A stretch of 64,000 nt of DNA from Candidatus Obscuribacterales bacterium (GTDB lineage Bacteria; Cyanobacteriota; Vampirovibrionia; Obscuribacterales; Obscuribacteraceae): positions 124,001 through 188,000 of the forward strand of contig JAIETZ010000002.1 in assembly GCA_019744775.1 (NCBI GenBank), read 5' to 3'. The position numbers and the translations under genes were made by a program. Below the pieces are notes generated by a model. That model did no database searches. It was not told the DNA's origin and worked only from the letters and a program-made list of their open reading frames with translations. This document shows positions 1 through 8,057 of the stretch, in pieces; within the stretch, counting starts at the first letter, position 1, and each line of letters begins with the position of its first letter.

Positions 1-1
1 G

Positions 2-724
2 ACCGCTGATCCAGATGATGCTGATTGGACTGTTGAACTTGCAATTGGCAATGAAGACAGTGCAATGGCATTTGGTGAGCGAGAATTCAAGGTAAATCCA
101 ATTGGCAAGTTGCTCAAGGCTTCAAACAAGATCTTGAGAAATCCCAATTTCAATATGGAAGCGTTTCTTTTGGCAAGACTCGCCTATAAGATGGGCGTAG
201 CTCAAGAGAAAGCATTCATGACCGGAACAGGTGCTCGTCAACCGCTCGGTATGTTCGTAGCATCCACCAATGGTATTTCTACAGCTCGTGACGTTTCTAC
301 AGGAAACACCACGACTGAAGTAACCGGTGATGGACTCCGTGCTGCTAAGTGGAATTTGAAATCTCAGTATCAGAAAAATGGTAAGTGGTTATTCCACCGT
401 AATCTGATGGAAAAGATTTCCAAGCTCAAAGATGGCAATGGTCAGTATCTTTTACAGCCTGGCTTAGCTCAGGATGTCGGAGATGTAGTTCTTAGCCGTC
501 CCGTGCTCCTGTCTGAGTATGTACCGAATACATACACCACAGCTCAGTACGTCGGTATGTTTGCTGACTTCTCTCACTACTACATCGTTGATTCGTTGAA
601 GTACAGAGTTCAGCGTTTAGTTGAACTCTATGCGGGTTCCGATCAGACCGGATTTATTGTCCGTGCTGAATTGGATGCTGCTCCAGCTCTTGCTGAAGCA
701 TTCAGCCGTATCAAGTTAGCGTAA
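2..724 (+). CDS. Phage major capsid protein, HK97 fold (5' truncated)
   Basis: This is the C-terminal part (about 240 residues) of an HK97-type major capsid protein, which forms the icosahedral shell. The reading frame is open from the first bases of the window, so the true start lies to the left; the internal ATG at 65 is not the start. The stretch EKAFMTGTGARQPLGMF is the typical signature 'E.AF..G.G..QP.G' of this family, followed by the P-domain/A-domain C-terminal part. It is the first gene of a late operon of head and tail genes read in the same direction, which supports the call. Portal, protease and terminase genes should lie just outside the window. Confidence 0.88.
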   Translation, partial: TADPDDADWTVELAIGNEDSAMAFGEREFKVNPIGKLLKASNKILRNPNFNMEAFLLARLAYKMGVAQEKAFMTGTGARQPLGMFVASTNGISTARDVSTGNTTTEVTGDGLRAAKWNLKSQYQKNGKWLFHRNLMEKISKLKDGNGQYLLQPGLAQDVGDVVLSRPVLLSEYVPNTYTTAQYVGMFADFSHYYIVDSLKYRVQRLVELYAGSDQTGFIVRAELDAAPALAEAFSRIKLA

Positions 725-753
725 CGAGCGAAATTCACTAAGGAGAATTGAAA

Positions 754-1191
754 ATGAATTTGTTAAAGCATGCAAAATTGATCCAGGTGAAGACGAGCTC
801 TGTCGCCGGCACTTCGGATATTACCTCGGACACAGTTGATACCGAAGGTTATGATGGCGTTGCATTTTTGGTGCCATTTGGCACCATTACATCCGGCGCT
901 GTCACATCCATTAAGGCTCAACAAGGTGCAGCTTCTGGTATGGGTGACGCTGCCGATCTTCTCGGCTCTGCTCAAACTGTTGCTGATACCGAGTCGGATA
1001 AATCTTTCTGGATGGACTTGTCCAAACCGCGCGAAAGATATGTTCGCTGCATCGTGGATCGTGGAACACAGAACGCCGTAGTTGGTCCGATCTTCGCCAT
1101 TCTGTATGGTCCGCGTGTGAAGCCCGTTTCTCATGGAACCGGCATCTCTGGTGGTGAATTGTCGGTAAGCCCGGCAGAAGGCACTGCCTAA
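754..1191 (+). CDS. Small head protein, unknown function
   Basis: This 145-residue protein follows the capsid gene directly and is rich in small and beta-forming residues (Thr, Ser, Gly, Ala, Val). The position and composition suggest a minor head or decoration protein, but I recognise no named domain. I chose the ATG at 754 because AAGGAG at 740-745 sits 8 bases before it; the in-frame TTG at 748 would be too close to that ribosome binding site. The C-terminus (GTGISGGELSVSPAEGTA) looks flexible. Confidence 0.7.
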   Translation: MNLLKHAKLIQVKTSSVAGTSDITSDTVDTEGYDGVAFLVPFGTITSGAVTSIKAQQGAASGMGDAADLLGSAQTVADTESDKSFWMDLSKPRERYVRCIVDRGTQNAVVGPIFAILYGPRVKPVSHGTGISGGELSVSPAEGTA

Positions 1192-1193
1192 TT

Positions 1194-1238
1194 AGGTTGA
1201 GTAGATATCGGCGGGTGGCATAAGTCACCCGCCAACCT
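1194..1238 (+). other. Intergenic stem-loop in the head operon
   Basis: GGCGGGTG (1210-1217) and CACCCGCC (1226-1233) form a perfect 8-bp stem with an 8-nt loop. A second outer pairing, AGGTTG (1194-1199) with CAACCT (1233-1238), can extend it across an internal loop. No T-run follows, so it is not an obvious intrinsic terminator. It lies just before the ribosome binding site AGGAG of the next gene and may tune mRNA stability or the ratio of the flanking products. Confidence 0.55.
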
Positions 1239-1254
1239 CATAGGAGCATAAGAA

Positions 1255-1692
1255 ATGGCTGACGCTACATTTCAATCAAAAATTTATAAAACAAATAATG
1301 GTGACAAGTTAGTAGCTGCAAGCGGTGGTGAAGTTGATTTTGAATCAGGTTCTGCCCTCAAGATAGCTGGTAATGATAGGACTTCCGCGCTAGCAACTGC
1401 CCCAGCTGCTGTAGCTGCTGGTTATAAAATCGCTCGCGGTGAAGTTACTCTTGATGGATCAAATCCAACTTCCGTCACCACTGGACTTGCGACCGTTGTT
1501 GCGGCTATGGCTTGTATCAAGAAAGCTACAACGCCTGGTGATGATCCAATTGCTATTACAGTTGACTATGCTGGCAGTGTTACTGCTGGACAGCTCGATT
1601 TGTATGCCTGGAAAACAGATGGCTCAGATCCGACGTTGGTGGCATCAACCAATAACACGGGTGTCATTAGCTGGATTGCAATAGGTACATAA
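1255..1692 (+). CDS. Phage structural protein, unknown function
   Basis: This 145-residue, Ala/Gly/Thr-rich protein lies in the head gene cluster between the putative decoration protein and the connector genes. The start follows AGGAG at 1243-1247. The pattern of alternating hydrophobic residues in the second half (ITVDYAGSVTAGQLDLYAWKT) suggests a beta-sandwich. By position it is probably a virion accessory protein; I do not recognise the family. Confidence 0.65.
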   Translation: MADATFQSKIYKTNNGDKLVAASGGEVDFESGSALKIAGNDRTSALATAPAAVAAGYKIARGEVTLDGSNPTSVTTGLATVVAAMACIKKATTPGDDPIAITVDYAGSVTAGQLDLYAWKTDGSDPTLVASTNNTGVISWIAIGT

Positions 1693-1704
1693 GGAGTGTA
1701 ATCA

Positions 1705-2088
1705 ATGAGTTACGCCCAAAGGTTTACGGTTGACCTTGTAACGGATGCTAGCGGTGCTGCGACTGGCTATACATCGATTCCAGTGACCGGCAAGATCTCG
1801 CATATTCGCTATGTGAAAGACGGATCAACACCGTTTTCGGATGGTGTTGATTTCGCGATCACGGGTGAAGAGTCCGGCGAGAATATCTGGACAGAAAATG
1901 ATGTCAACGCATCAAAACAGGTTGCCCCGCGGCAAGCTACTCATAGTAATGCCGGTGTCGCTTCATTGTATGCAGCTGGTGGCACCGCTGTTCAAGACAA
2001 GATCGCAATAGCAAATGAAAGAGTGAAGATCGTTATCGCTAGCGGTGGTAACACTAAGAGCGGTCGATTCATAGTAGTCGTCGATTAG
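1705..2088 (+). CDS. Phage structural protein, unknown function
   Basis: This 127-residue protein is preceded by AAGGAG at 1691-1696 and lies in the head cluster. It is beta-rich with a strongly hydrophobic last strand (GRFIVVVD), a layout common in small head or decoration proteins of siphoviruses. No catalytic motif is visible. Position and composition support a virion component, but its role is inferred. Confidence 0.65.
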   Translation: MSYAQRFTVDLVTDASGAATGYTSIPVTGKISHIRYVKDGSTPFSDGVDFAITGEESGENIWTENDVNASKQVAPRQATHSNAGVASLYAAGGTAVQDKIAIANERVKIVIASGGNTKSGRFIVVVD

Positions 2089-2112
2089 ACGAAGAAAAGG
2101 AGAAAAGCCCGA

Positions 2113-2331
2113 ATGAAAGTGAAGATGAATACAACCATGGCAGGACCAGATGGTGTTGTGTTGGCTGGTAAAAGCGTAGAAGTCGATGAAGAGTTCGGCG
2201 CTGAACTGGTTAAAGGTGGTTATGCCGTATCTCTTGATGGTAAGCGCAAAGTTAAAGAAGTCGAACCTGAAGAATCCGATGAAGAAAAAGCAGTTTTGCC
2301 AGGTGCTCCAGAAAAGCGCGTGAAGAAGTAA
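2113..2331 (+). CDS. Small charged phage protein
   Basis: This 72-residue protein starts after GGAG at 2099-2102. The first half (MKVKMNTTMAGPDGVVLAGK) reads like the short beta-barrel found in many small phage head proteins encoded between capsid and connector genes; the second half is a Glu/Lys-rich tail, probably disordered. Function is unknown. Confidence 0.6.
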   Translation: MKVKMNTTMAGPDGVVLAGKSVEVDEEFGAELVKGGYAVSLDGKRKVKEVEPEESDEEKAVLPGAPEKRVKK

Positions 2332-2338
2332 CCCAAAG

Positions 2339-2917
2339 ATGATTTTTTCCCTCACCACTCCACCTGATCAGGAACCTTTGACTGTTGATGAAGTCAAAGG
2401 GTTCCTGCATGTGGATGGTGATGAAGAAGATGCTTGGTTTATTTCAGCAATCACCGAAGCCTGCGAATACGTTGAAGAATTGACCGAAAGAGCTCTCTTC
2501 CAACAGACTCGCACTTACTATCTTGATGAATTCCCGCAAGGTTGCGATCCAATAATTCGGCTTCCCGGCGCGCCGATTCAGTCGATTACTTGGATCAAAT
2601 ATCTAGATTCAGATGGTACGGAACAGACACTCTCTGTAGCTGATTACCGCTCTGATTTGATTTCTCAGGTGGCAAGGATAATGCCAGAGTATGGCAAATA
2701 TTGGCCAACTACTAGACCGGTGACGAACGCAGTCAATATAAAGGTTGTCTGCGGTTACGCCGATGTGTCTGACATTCCGGCTAAGTTCAAGAATGCCATG
2801 AAGCTTCATATCTCCACGTTCTACCAGAATCGTGGCGATTTCGGCAGTGACGGATCTGGCAAACCGGATCTTAGCGCCGTAGATGCAATGTTGTTTTCTG
2901 AGCGGTTGAGGGTTTAG
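2339..2917 (+). CDS. Head-tail connector protein (gp6 / phiE125 gp8 type)
   Basis: This 192-residue protein matches the pattern of the helical head-tail connector ('adaptor') family: TPPDQEPLTVDEVKGFLHV at the N-terminus, then two acidic helices (DEEDAWFISAITEACEYVEELTERAL) and a beta-rich C-terminal part. Adaptors of this type form a ring under the portal and join the head to the neck. It is followed by head-closure, gp10-like and tail-terminator genes, the order expected for HK97-like siphoviruses. The start ATG at 2339 lies 8 bases after the previous stop. Confidence 0.8.
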   Translation: MIFSLTTPPDQEPLTVDEVKGFLHVDGDEEDAWFISAITEACEYVEELTERALFQQTRTYYLDEFPQGCDPIIRLPGAPIQSITWIKYLDSDGTEQTLSVADYRSDLISQVARIMPEYGKYWPTTRPVTNAVNIKVVCGYADVSDIPAKFKNAMKLHISTFYQNRGDFGSDGSGKPDLSAVDAMLFSERLRV

Positions 2918-2919
2918 CC

Positions 2920-3276
2920 ATGCAATCAATGACCGCCGGTAAATTAGATAGGCGAATAACCTTTCAAAGCTATAAGCAAGAAAGGCAGCGTTCAGGTGCC
3001 GCTAAAGCGGGTCAGTATGAAGACTTTTGCACTGTCTGGGCTGCTGCAAAAGAAGTCCGTTCAACAGAACGGTTGTTATCGATGCAGATGAATGCTCTTA
3101 TCGATATGGAATTCTGGATTCGTTTTAGAGATGACATCTTAAAAACGATGAGAATCGTTTACAACGAACGCTATTTCAACATCTTTACCGTTGAAGAGAT
3201 CGGACGCCGTAAATGGTTGCGGATCGTCGGCACTGAAGTAAATAACCTGGGCACTAACTTGGGGGTAGCTCAATGA
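2920..3276 (+). CDS. Head closure protein (SPP1 gp16-like head-tail joining)
   Basis: This 118-residue protein carries the typical opening of the head-tail joining family, MTAGKLDRRITFQ, followed by VWAAAKEVRSTERL and a C-terminal beta-barrel (FRDDILKTMRIVYNERYFNIFTVEEIGRRKWLRI). Such proteins close the DNA channel in the neck after packaging. The gene follows the connector by 2 bases and overlaps the next start (ATGA at 3273-3276). A second in-frame ATG at 2929 would shorten it by three residues. Confidence 0.82.
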   Translation: MQSMTAGKLDRRITFQSYKQERQRSGAAKAGQYEDFCTVWAAAKEVRSTERLLSMQMNALIDMEFWIRFRDDILKTMRIVYNERYFNIFTVEEIGRRKWLRIVGTEVNNLGTNLGVAQ

Positions 3277-3866
3277 GTACCGTACAAGTAAAAGGCTTGA
3301 AAGAAGTCAATGATGTACTTATCAAATTGCCAAAGAAGTTGGCAAATAGATCACTTCGTAAAGGCTTGATGAAGGCTTCTCGAGTTATTGTTGATGAAGC
3401 TAAACGGAACGTGCCTAAGCAGACTGGTAATCTTGCTGACAGTATTATGACTGTGGGTGGCAAGTCCACAGATCCTGAGCTTAAGAATGTTGTCGTAATT
3501 GGCTTGAGACTGACTTCAAAAGCCGACATGCGGAAGCTTGCGGCAAAGAAAATAACTTCTGCTCAAATAACTGATGGCTTTTATGGCAAGTTCGTTGAGT
3601 TTGGGCACTTTGCCGGTAAGAGATTCAGCTATTCGCGGAAACTTACTAGCCGTGAACAGCATGAAGGCATCATCTATAAGCGCGCTGCCAAGCATGGAAT
3701 GCCTAGAGTGGATAGCGAGCGTAGACGAGTTGGCGCTCATAATTTTGTGCCGGCAAAGCCCTTTATGCGCCCTGCTTTAGAAAGCAAATGGCAAGAGTCA
3801 GTGACTGTCTTTGCACAAGTAATGACTGGCGAAATTGATAGATCAGTGAAGGAGCTTGCGAGATGA
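3273..3866 (+). CDS. HK97 gp10-like tail component
   Basis: This 197-residue protein has the family signature VKGLKEVNDVLIKLPKKLANRSLRKGLMKASRVIVDEAKRNVPKQTGNLADSI, with the conserved 'VP..TG.L..SI' element at its end, typical of HK97 gp10-like tail-completion proteins. The remainder (FYGKFVEFGHFAGKR, then AKPFMRPALE) also fits: 'FVEFG' and 'PFMRPALE' are hallmarks. It acts in head-tail joining or tail completion. Start and stop overlaps of 4 nt with both neighbours point to translational coupling. Confidence 0.86.
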   Translation: MSTVQVKGLKEVNDVLIKLPKKLANRSLRKGLMKASRVIVDEAKRNVPKQTGNLADSIMTVGGKSTDPELKNVVVIGLRLTSKADMRKLAAKKITSAQITDGFYGKFVEFGHFAGKRFSYSRKLTSREQHEGIIYKRAAKHGMPRVDSERRRVGAHNFVPAKPFMRPALESKWQESVTVFAQVMTGEIDRSVKELAR

Positions 3867-4264
3867 GCTTAGAAGCGCACATCTTTCAACGGCTCTCAGG
3901 TGATGGACAAGTTAGGTCCATTGCTAGTGATCGTATTTATCCAATTCAGTGGGAACAGAATCTACAACCTCCTGCAGTGGTCTATCAGATCATTAGCAAG
4001 GAATCGAATCAGTCTCACGATGGACCAGATGGCTTAGCAACGTCGCATGTTCAATTCAACTGCATAGCAAAAGACTATGACACTACAGTTGCATTGAAAG
4101 AAGCCGTTCGTCTGTCCCTTCAAGGTTACACGGGCACCTTGGAGGGTACAGAAATTCAATCTTGTGAATGTGAAAACGACTTTGATGACGATTTCAGTTC
4201 AGATGCTGAACTGTATCGGCGCATTTTAATACTTGCGATCTCGCATGATGAAACTCAACGATAA
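3863..4264 (+). CDS. Tail terminator / completion protein, DUF3168 family
   Basis: This 133-residue protein begins SLEAHIFQRLSGDGQVRSIASDRIYPIQWEQNLQPPAVVYQIIS, the typical DUF3168 (gp17-like) pattern. DUF3168 proteins cap the tail tube and set the junction with the head. The gene overlaps the gp10-like gene by 4 nt and is followed by the tail tube region, as in other siphoviruses. Confidence 0.82.
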   Translation: MSLEAHIFQRLSGDGQVRSIASDRIYPIQWEQNLQPPAVVYQIISKESNQSHDGPDGLATSHVQFNCIAKDYDTTVALKEAVRLSLQGYTGTLEGTEIQSCECENDFDDDFSSDAELYRRILILAISHDETQR

Positions 4265-4277
4265 GGAGCAATAAACA

Positions 4278-4706
4278 ATGAAGAACTTTCTCAAAGGCTT
4301 AGCAGTAGTAATGTTGGCGGCATTCATGCCGTTGCAAGCTGCTCATGCAGTTAGAACAACTTTGACACCGGTAACTTGTCCTAACTTGAATTCCACTATT
4401 TCGGCTAACGGTGCTGACTTTACCTTTACTGGTGGAGATGCGGCTAACGGTTATGACTTCGTATCGACCGGCAAAGAAATGGTACTCATTTATAACTCTG
4501 ATGGTGCCAACGCTTACACCGCCACCATTAAGAGTGCAGCAGATGAACTAGGTCGTACAGGTGACATTACAACCTATTCGTTGTCCGCTGGGGAATATGC
4601 CGTATTTGGTCCATTTCCGGTACTCGGCTGGAGACAGACAACCGGCAAGATGAACCTGGATGCGAGCAATAACGCAATCAAGTTCGCAATTATCCGCTTG
4701 CGTTAA
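4278..4706 (+). CDS. Phage structural-region protein with a signal peptide
   Basis: This 142-residue protein lies between the tail terminator and the tail tube gene. The N-terminus is a clear Sec-type signal peptide: MKNF, LKGLAVVMLAAFMPLQAA, then AHA before VRTT. The mature part is beta-rich (NSDGANAYTATIKSAADELGRTG; YSLSAGEYAVFGPFP), like small decoration proteins in many phages, where an export signal is not normal. The start follows AAGGAG at 4263-4268. It may be a decoration protein that acquired a signal, or an exported factor made with the tail genes. The signal is seen; the function is not known. Confidence 0.68.
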   Translation: MKNFLKGLAVVMLAAFMPLQAAHAVRTTLTPVTCPNLNSTISANGADFTFTGGDAANGYDFVSTGKEMVLIYNSDGANAYTATIKSAADELGRTGDITTYSLSAGEYAVFGPFPVLGWRQTTGKMNLDASNNAIKFAIIRLR

Positions 4707-4747
4707 TTGCCACTCGCTCTAACTCAATTACTTAAGGAGTAACAACA

Positions 4748-5170
4748 ATGACAGCAGGTAGAAGGGCATACGGTTCCGAATTTAGACTGGGTGACGGTGG
4801 TAGCAACTCCACATTCACCAAAATTGCCAAAGTCTCTAAGTTCAATGCACCAGGCGGCAAGAGAACGATTCTAGATGATAGCGATCATGATAGTGCTGAT
4901 GGCGCAATGGAATTCATTGCTGGAATGATAAATTTTGGCAAGATCTCCGGTGAACTAACTTACATCAATGATGCAACTCAGCAATCACTGGAATCAGTTT
5001 TGGATTCCGGAGCTTTGCAGTATTTCCAAATTGTGATTCCAACAAGTCCATCGAAGCAATTTGATTTCCGTGGAATTGTTGAGGAACTTGGAGATATCAC
5101 GCTAGATGCCGATGGAAAGATGGTTCAACCATTCACCATCCAAATCAGCGGAAAAGTAACTAGAACATAA
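4748..5170 (+). CDS. Major tail tube protein
   Basis: This 140-residue protein precedes the tail chaperone pair and tape measure gene, the standard place of the tail tube gene. It fits the tube family: an N-terminal 'G..F.LGDGG..STFTKIAKVSKFNAPGGKR' segment, acidic loop DDSDHDSADGA, and a C-terminal 'DFRGIVEELGDITLDADGKMVQPFTIQISGKV', the conserved end of TP901-1/lambda-V-like tube proteins. AAGGAG lies at 4733-4738. Hexamers of this protein stack to form the DNA conduit. Confidence 0.86.
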   Translation: MTAGRRAYGSEFRLGDGGSNSTFTKIAKVSKFNAPGGKRTILDDSDHDSADGAMEFIAGMINFGKISGELTYINDATQQSLESVLDSGALQYFQIVIPTSPSKQFDFRGIVEELGDITLDADGKMVQPFTIQISGKVTRT

Positions 5171-5183
5171 GGAGTGTAGACCC

Positions 5184-5555
5184 GTGGTACTCAATAAAGA
5201 ACAAATTTTCGCGTTTAAGGATCGTGAGATTCAGAAGGTAGAAATACCTGAATGGGAAGGTCATGTCTGCGTCCGTGTAGTAACTGGCGCAGAAAGACTT
5301 GCCCTTGAATCTCTAGTTGCTGGTCTATCTGATGGCTCTCCAGAAGAGCGAATGATGAAGCTAGCTCGAATCATTTGCATGGTTGCATGTGATGAAGAAG
5401 GCAAGCCACTCTTTGAAGAATCAGACAGCCAGGAACTGATGAAGAAAAGCGCTAAGCCACTGATGCGAATCGTTCGTTCAGGGACAAAGCTCAATTCTCT
5501 TCAAGAGAACGATCTTGAGATCGCAGAAAAAAACTTAGAGAGCAGCCAGACTTAA
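5184..5555 (+). CDS. Tail assembly chaperone, G-like (frame 0 product)
   Basis: This 123-residue, GTG-started protein is the unshifted tail chaperone, which binds the tape measure protein during tail assembly and is not kept in the virion. It lies between the tube and tape measure genes. Near its 3' end the codons run GAA AAA AAC, making the slippery heptamer A AAA AAC in the correct phase at 5528-5534, followed by a strong hairpin. Most ribosomes should end at the TAA at 5553-5555; a minority shift to the -1 frame and make the longer GT-type product. GGAG at 5171-5174 is the ribosome binding site. Confidence 0.85.
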   Translation: MVLNKEQIFAFKDREIQKVEIPEWEGHVCVRVVTGAERLALESLVAGLSDGSPEERMMKLARIICMVACDEEGKPLFEESDSQELMKKSAKPLMRIVRSGTKLNSLQENDLEIAEKNLESSQT

Positions 5556-5579
5556 AATTCTGGTTCATTCTGGCTGCTC
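5528..5579 (+). promoter_or_regulatory. Programmed -1 ribosomal frameshift signal
   Basis: The slippery site A AAA AAC occupies 5528-5534 in the X XXY YYZ phase of the upstream frame. After a 5-nt spacer comes a perfect 11-bp stem, GAGCAGCCAGA (5540-5550) with TCTGGCTGCTC (5569-5579), and an 18-nt loop that contains the frame-0 stop at 5553. The -1 frame is open from the slip site to 5863. All classical elements of a frameshift site are present and placed between tail tube and tape measure genes, where such sites are expected. Confidence 0.93.
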
Positions 5580-5863
5580 AGTTAGGTATGTCGGTTGCTC
5601 AAGCTCAAAGAGAAATCAATCTAGTTGAGTTTGTTCACTGGCAAGCCTTTTACAAGATCGAACCATTTGGCGAACAGAGAGACGATTTCAGGAACGGTTA
5701 TCTGATGAGCTTGTTGGCAAACATCAATAAGAGTAAGGATGCAAGAGCCTTCAAGGCGATTGACTTTATGCCCTTTATTGATGGTGGCACTCGTGAAGAA
5801 CAAAGTCTTGAAGAACAAGCTCGCATACTGGAACGTTACGTAAGGAACACAAGCAATGGCTAA
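5531..5863 (+). CDS. Tail assembly chaperone, T-like extension (-1 frame)
   Basis: This is the downstream half of the shifted tail chaperone. Read in the -1 frame from the slip site, the sequence continues LREQPDLKFWFILAAQLGMS and VAQAQREINLVEFVHWQAFY, then KIEPFGEQRDDFRNGYL. That is the hallmark of the gpT-like domain (LAA.LG.t.......s..Ef..W.AYY.lEPFGEeR.D). Much of this conserved block lies upstream of the only in-frame ATG (5588), which argues against separate translation. The full fusion spans 5184-5863, about 226 residues. It recruits the tail tube protein to the tape measure complex. The end overlaps the tape measure start by 8 nt. Confidence 0.9.
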   Translation, partial: KLREQPDLKFWFILAAQLGMSVAQAQREINLVEFVHWQAFYKIEPFGEQRDDFRNGYLMSLLANINKSKDARAFKAIDFMPFIDGGTREEQSLEEQARILERYVRNTSNG

Positions 5864-8057
5864 AGTCGGCGCGGTTACGATGGAGATGCAAGCTGATATT
5901 GGTAGCTTTACGCGCAATATCAACAAAGCAGTCAACGAAACTAATAGCGCTGTTAAGAAGATTCAAGGTTCTTTCACCGGATTACAAAATCTGATGATTG
6001 GTTTTGGAGCCAGCTTTAGCATTGGTCAGATAGTGCAAGAGGCTGCTGAATCAGAGCTGGCAATGAAGCAGCTGGAAGCAACCATTAGATCCACTGGTGG
6101 TACAGCCGGGATTTCTGCTCAAGAGTTAGGGGATTTGTCTAGCCAGCTTCAACAGACTTCCACCTACTCTGATGAAGCAATCCAGAATATGGAATCGTTG
6201 CTTCTGACATTCACCAATATTGGTGGCGAAGTAATTCCGCGCGCCTCTCAAGCGATCCTTGATATGTCCACGAAGCTTGGGATCGATCTGAATTCGGCAG
6301 CCATGAAAGCTGGCAAGGCTCTTAATGACCCAATCAATGGAATAGCTTCTCTATCCAAGATGGGCATTACTTTCACCGAGAGCCAGAAGAAAGTAATGGA
6401 ACAGATGGTTCATGCCGGTCATGCTGCCGATGCTCAAGCCATGATTTTGGAAAAGTTGGAAGGCAAGTATGCCGGTGCTGCCGCTGCCGCAAGAGACACG
6501 CTTGATGGTGCTCTTAAATCCTTGAGCTTGAGTTTTACTGATTTGCTTGAGCAGATAGGTCTAGATTCTAAAGGTGGTTTGCGTTATGGCACTGAGTTGC
6601 TGATTACCAGCTTCCAGTATCTTGCGGCTCATTCAAAAGAAGTAGAGAAGGGCTTATTAGCAATTGCAGTAGCTTCGGCTTCTGTTGTTGCCGTTCAATT
6701 GCCAGCAAATATTTCAACTCTAGCGCTAGGAATGGGTAACTTAGCTAGAGCTTTAAACCCTGTGACTCTCGGGTTCGGCTTGCTCATTGGCTCAATCATT
6801 TTATTTGATGATCAAATTACAAAGGCTAGAAAAGATCTATACAGCTTTCTGCATATTCCATTGTCAAAGAGTGAAGCAATGGGTTTTGTGGAAACCATAA
6901 CAAACCTTACATCTAAAGGCTTTTCTACTTTAGCTAAGACGATGCCGGATGTTTCAAAAATCATTGAGGATACCAATAAACGTATTGCTGATTTAACCCG
7001 CCTTTCTGGCAAGGCGGGCAATGCTCTAGCTGTTGATTTCGGTGATGCCGTCGAGAAATCCAAGAAAAAAGTTAAGAGCCTGAAAGAACAGATGGATGAA
7101 CTCTTCCAGAAGGACTATCAGGAAGGCATCAACAACATGATTGCCAACCAGAAGGCTTTGGATGAACAGCTTAAAGGTGCTGTTCAAGGAATGCTTTCGC
7201 CGTGGGATACGTACACCCAGAATGTCGGCAAGCTCATGGAACTTGCAAGACAGTTTCCACAGAATGCTGCTGAAATGTCTTTTGCCATTCGGAAACTCTC
7301 ACAAGAATTCGCGCAATCCACACCGGAAGTTCAGAGGTTCAATGAAACCGCTCAGAAGTTGAAGCAAGAGTTTGCAGCGAGCATGGATGCAACGATTCAC
7401 AAGGGTGAGGAACTCCGCAAACAAGCGTCTGATACTATCGACATGCTTGATCTCAAAATGGCTGATATGGAGAAGGGTTTCTTCAGTCTAGGTGATGCCT
7501 CTAAACAATTAGGCAACAATATCGTCACTGCTTTTGACCAGGCGATTTTCTCTGGCAAGAGCCTTACTGATGTCGTTAAGAATCTTGGGATGGCTATTCT
7601 TAGGATTGCGGAACAGCAGTTCATTCTGACGCCATTGCAGAATTTTATAGCTGGCATTCCAAGTATGCTTGGTGGTTTATTCAAGCCAAGTTCTTCTCAG
7701 CTCGGTGGTGGAATTCCGTTACAGGGACCGATTCATCTTCCGATGTTAGCTTCGGGTGGTTCTCTCTCTGCTGGTCAGCTTTCAATTGTTGGAGAGAAAG
7801 GACCAGAATTATTTCTTCCGAAATCTGACGGAACAGTTATTCCTAATGGCGCTTTCGGCGGCACCTCTCGCCCTAACGTCACCGTCAATATCATCAATCA
7901 GACAGATTCGAGAATCGTTCAACAAAGAACGGTTAATCCGGATGGCTCCGAAGATTTCAACGTACTCGTAATGAAAGCGGTTACTAATGGCGTTCAGAAT
8001 GGTGATGCTGAACTGATGGCAGCATTTAGAAATGCAAGAGCGACAGGAAGGATGTAA
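5856..8057 (+). CDS. Tail tape measure protein
   Basis: This 733-residue protein sets tail length and is ejected with DNA. It has an N-terminal region with long amphipathic helices, a hydrophobic central part (about residues 260-320), a coiled-coil-rich middle and a lambda-type C-terminal domain (LGDASKQLGNNIVTAFDQAIFSGKSL and following). The end carries the familiar 'GEKGPELFLP' and 'VIPNGAFG' elements of tape measure proteins. At the usual 1.5 Angstrom per residue, 733 residues predict a tail of roughly 110 nm; this is an estimate. The start overlaps the chaperone by 8 nt, and its stop overlaps the next start by one base. Confidence 0.92.
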   Translation: MAKVGAVTMEMQADIGSFTRNINKAVNETNSAVKKIQGSFTGLQNLMIGFGASFSIGQIVQEAAESELAMKQLEATIRSTGGTAGISAQELGDLSSQLQQTSTYSDEAIQNMESLLLTFTNIGGEVIPRASQAILDMSTKLGIDLNSAAMKAGKALNDPINGIASLSKMGITFTESQKKVMEQMVHAGHAADAQAMILEKLEGKYAGAAAAARDTLDGALKSLSLSFTDLLEQIGLDSKGGLRYGTELLITSFQYLAAHSKEVEKGLLAIAVASASVVAVQLPANISTLALGMGNLARALNPVTLGFGLLIGSIILFDDQITKARKDLYSFLHIPLSKSEAMGFVETITNLTSKGFSTLAKTMPDVSKIIEDTNKRIADLTRLSGKAGNALAVDFGDAVEKSKKKVKSLKEQMDELFQKDYQEGINNMIANQKALDEQLKGAVQGMLSPWDTYTQNVGKLMELARQFPQNAAEMSFAIRKLSQEFAQSTPEVQRFNETAQKLKQEFAASMDATIHKGEELRKQASDTIDMLDLKMADMEKGFFSLGDASKQLGNNIVTAFDQAIFSGKSLTDVVKNLGMAILRIAEQQFILTPLQNFIAGIPSMLGGLFKPSSSQLGGGIPLQGPIHLPMLASGGSLSAGQLSIVGEKGPELFLPKSDGTVIPNGAFGGTSRPNVTVNIINQTDSRIVQQRTVNPDGSEDFNVLVMKAVTNGVQNGDAELMAAFRNARATGRM

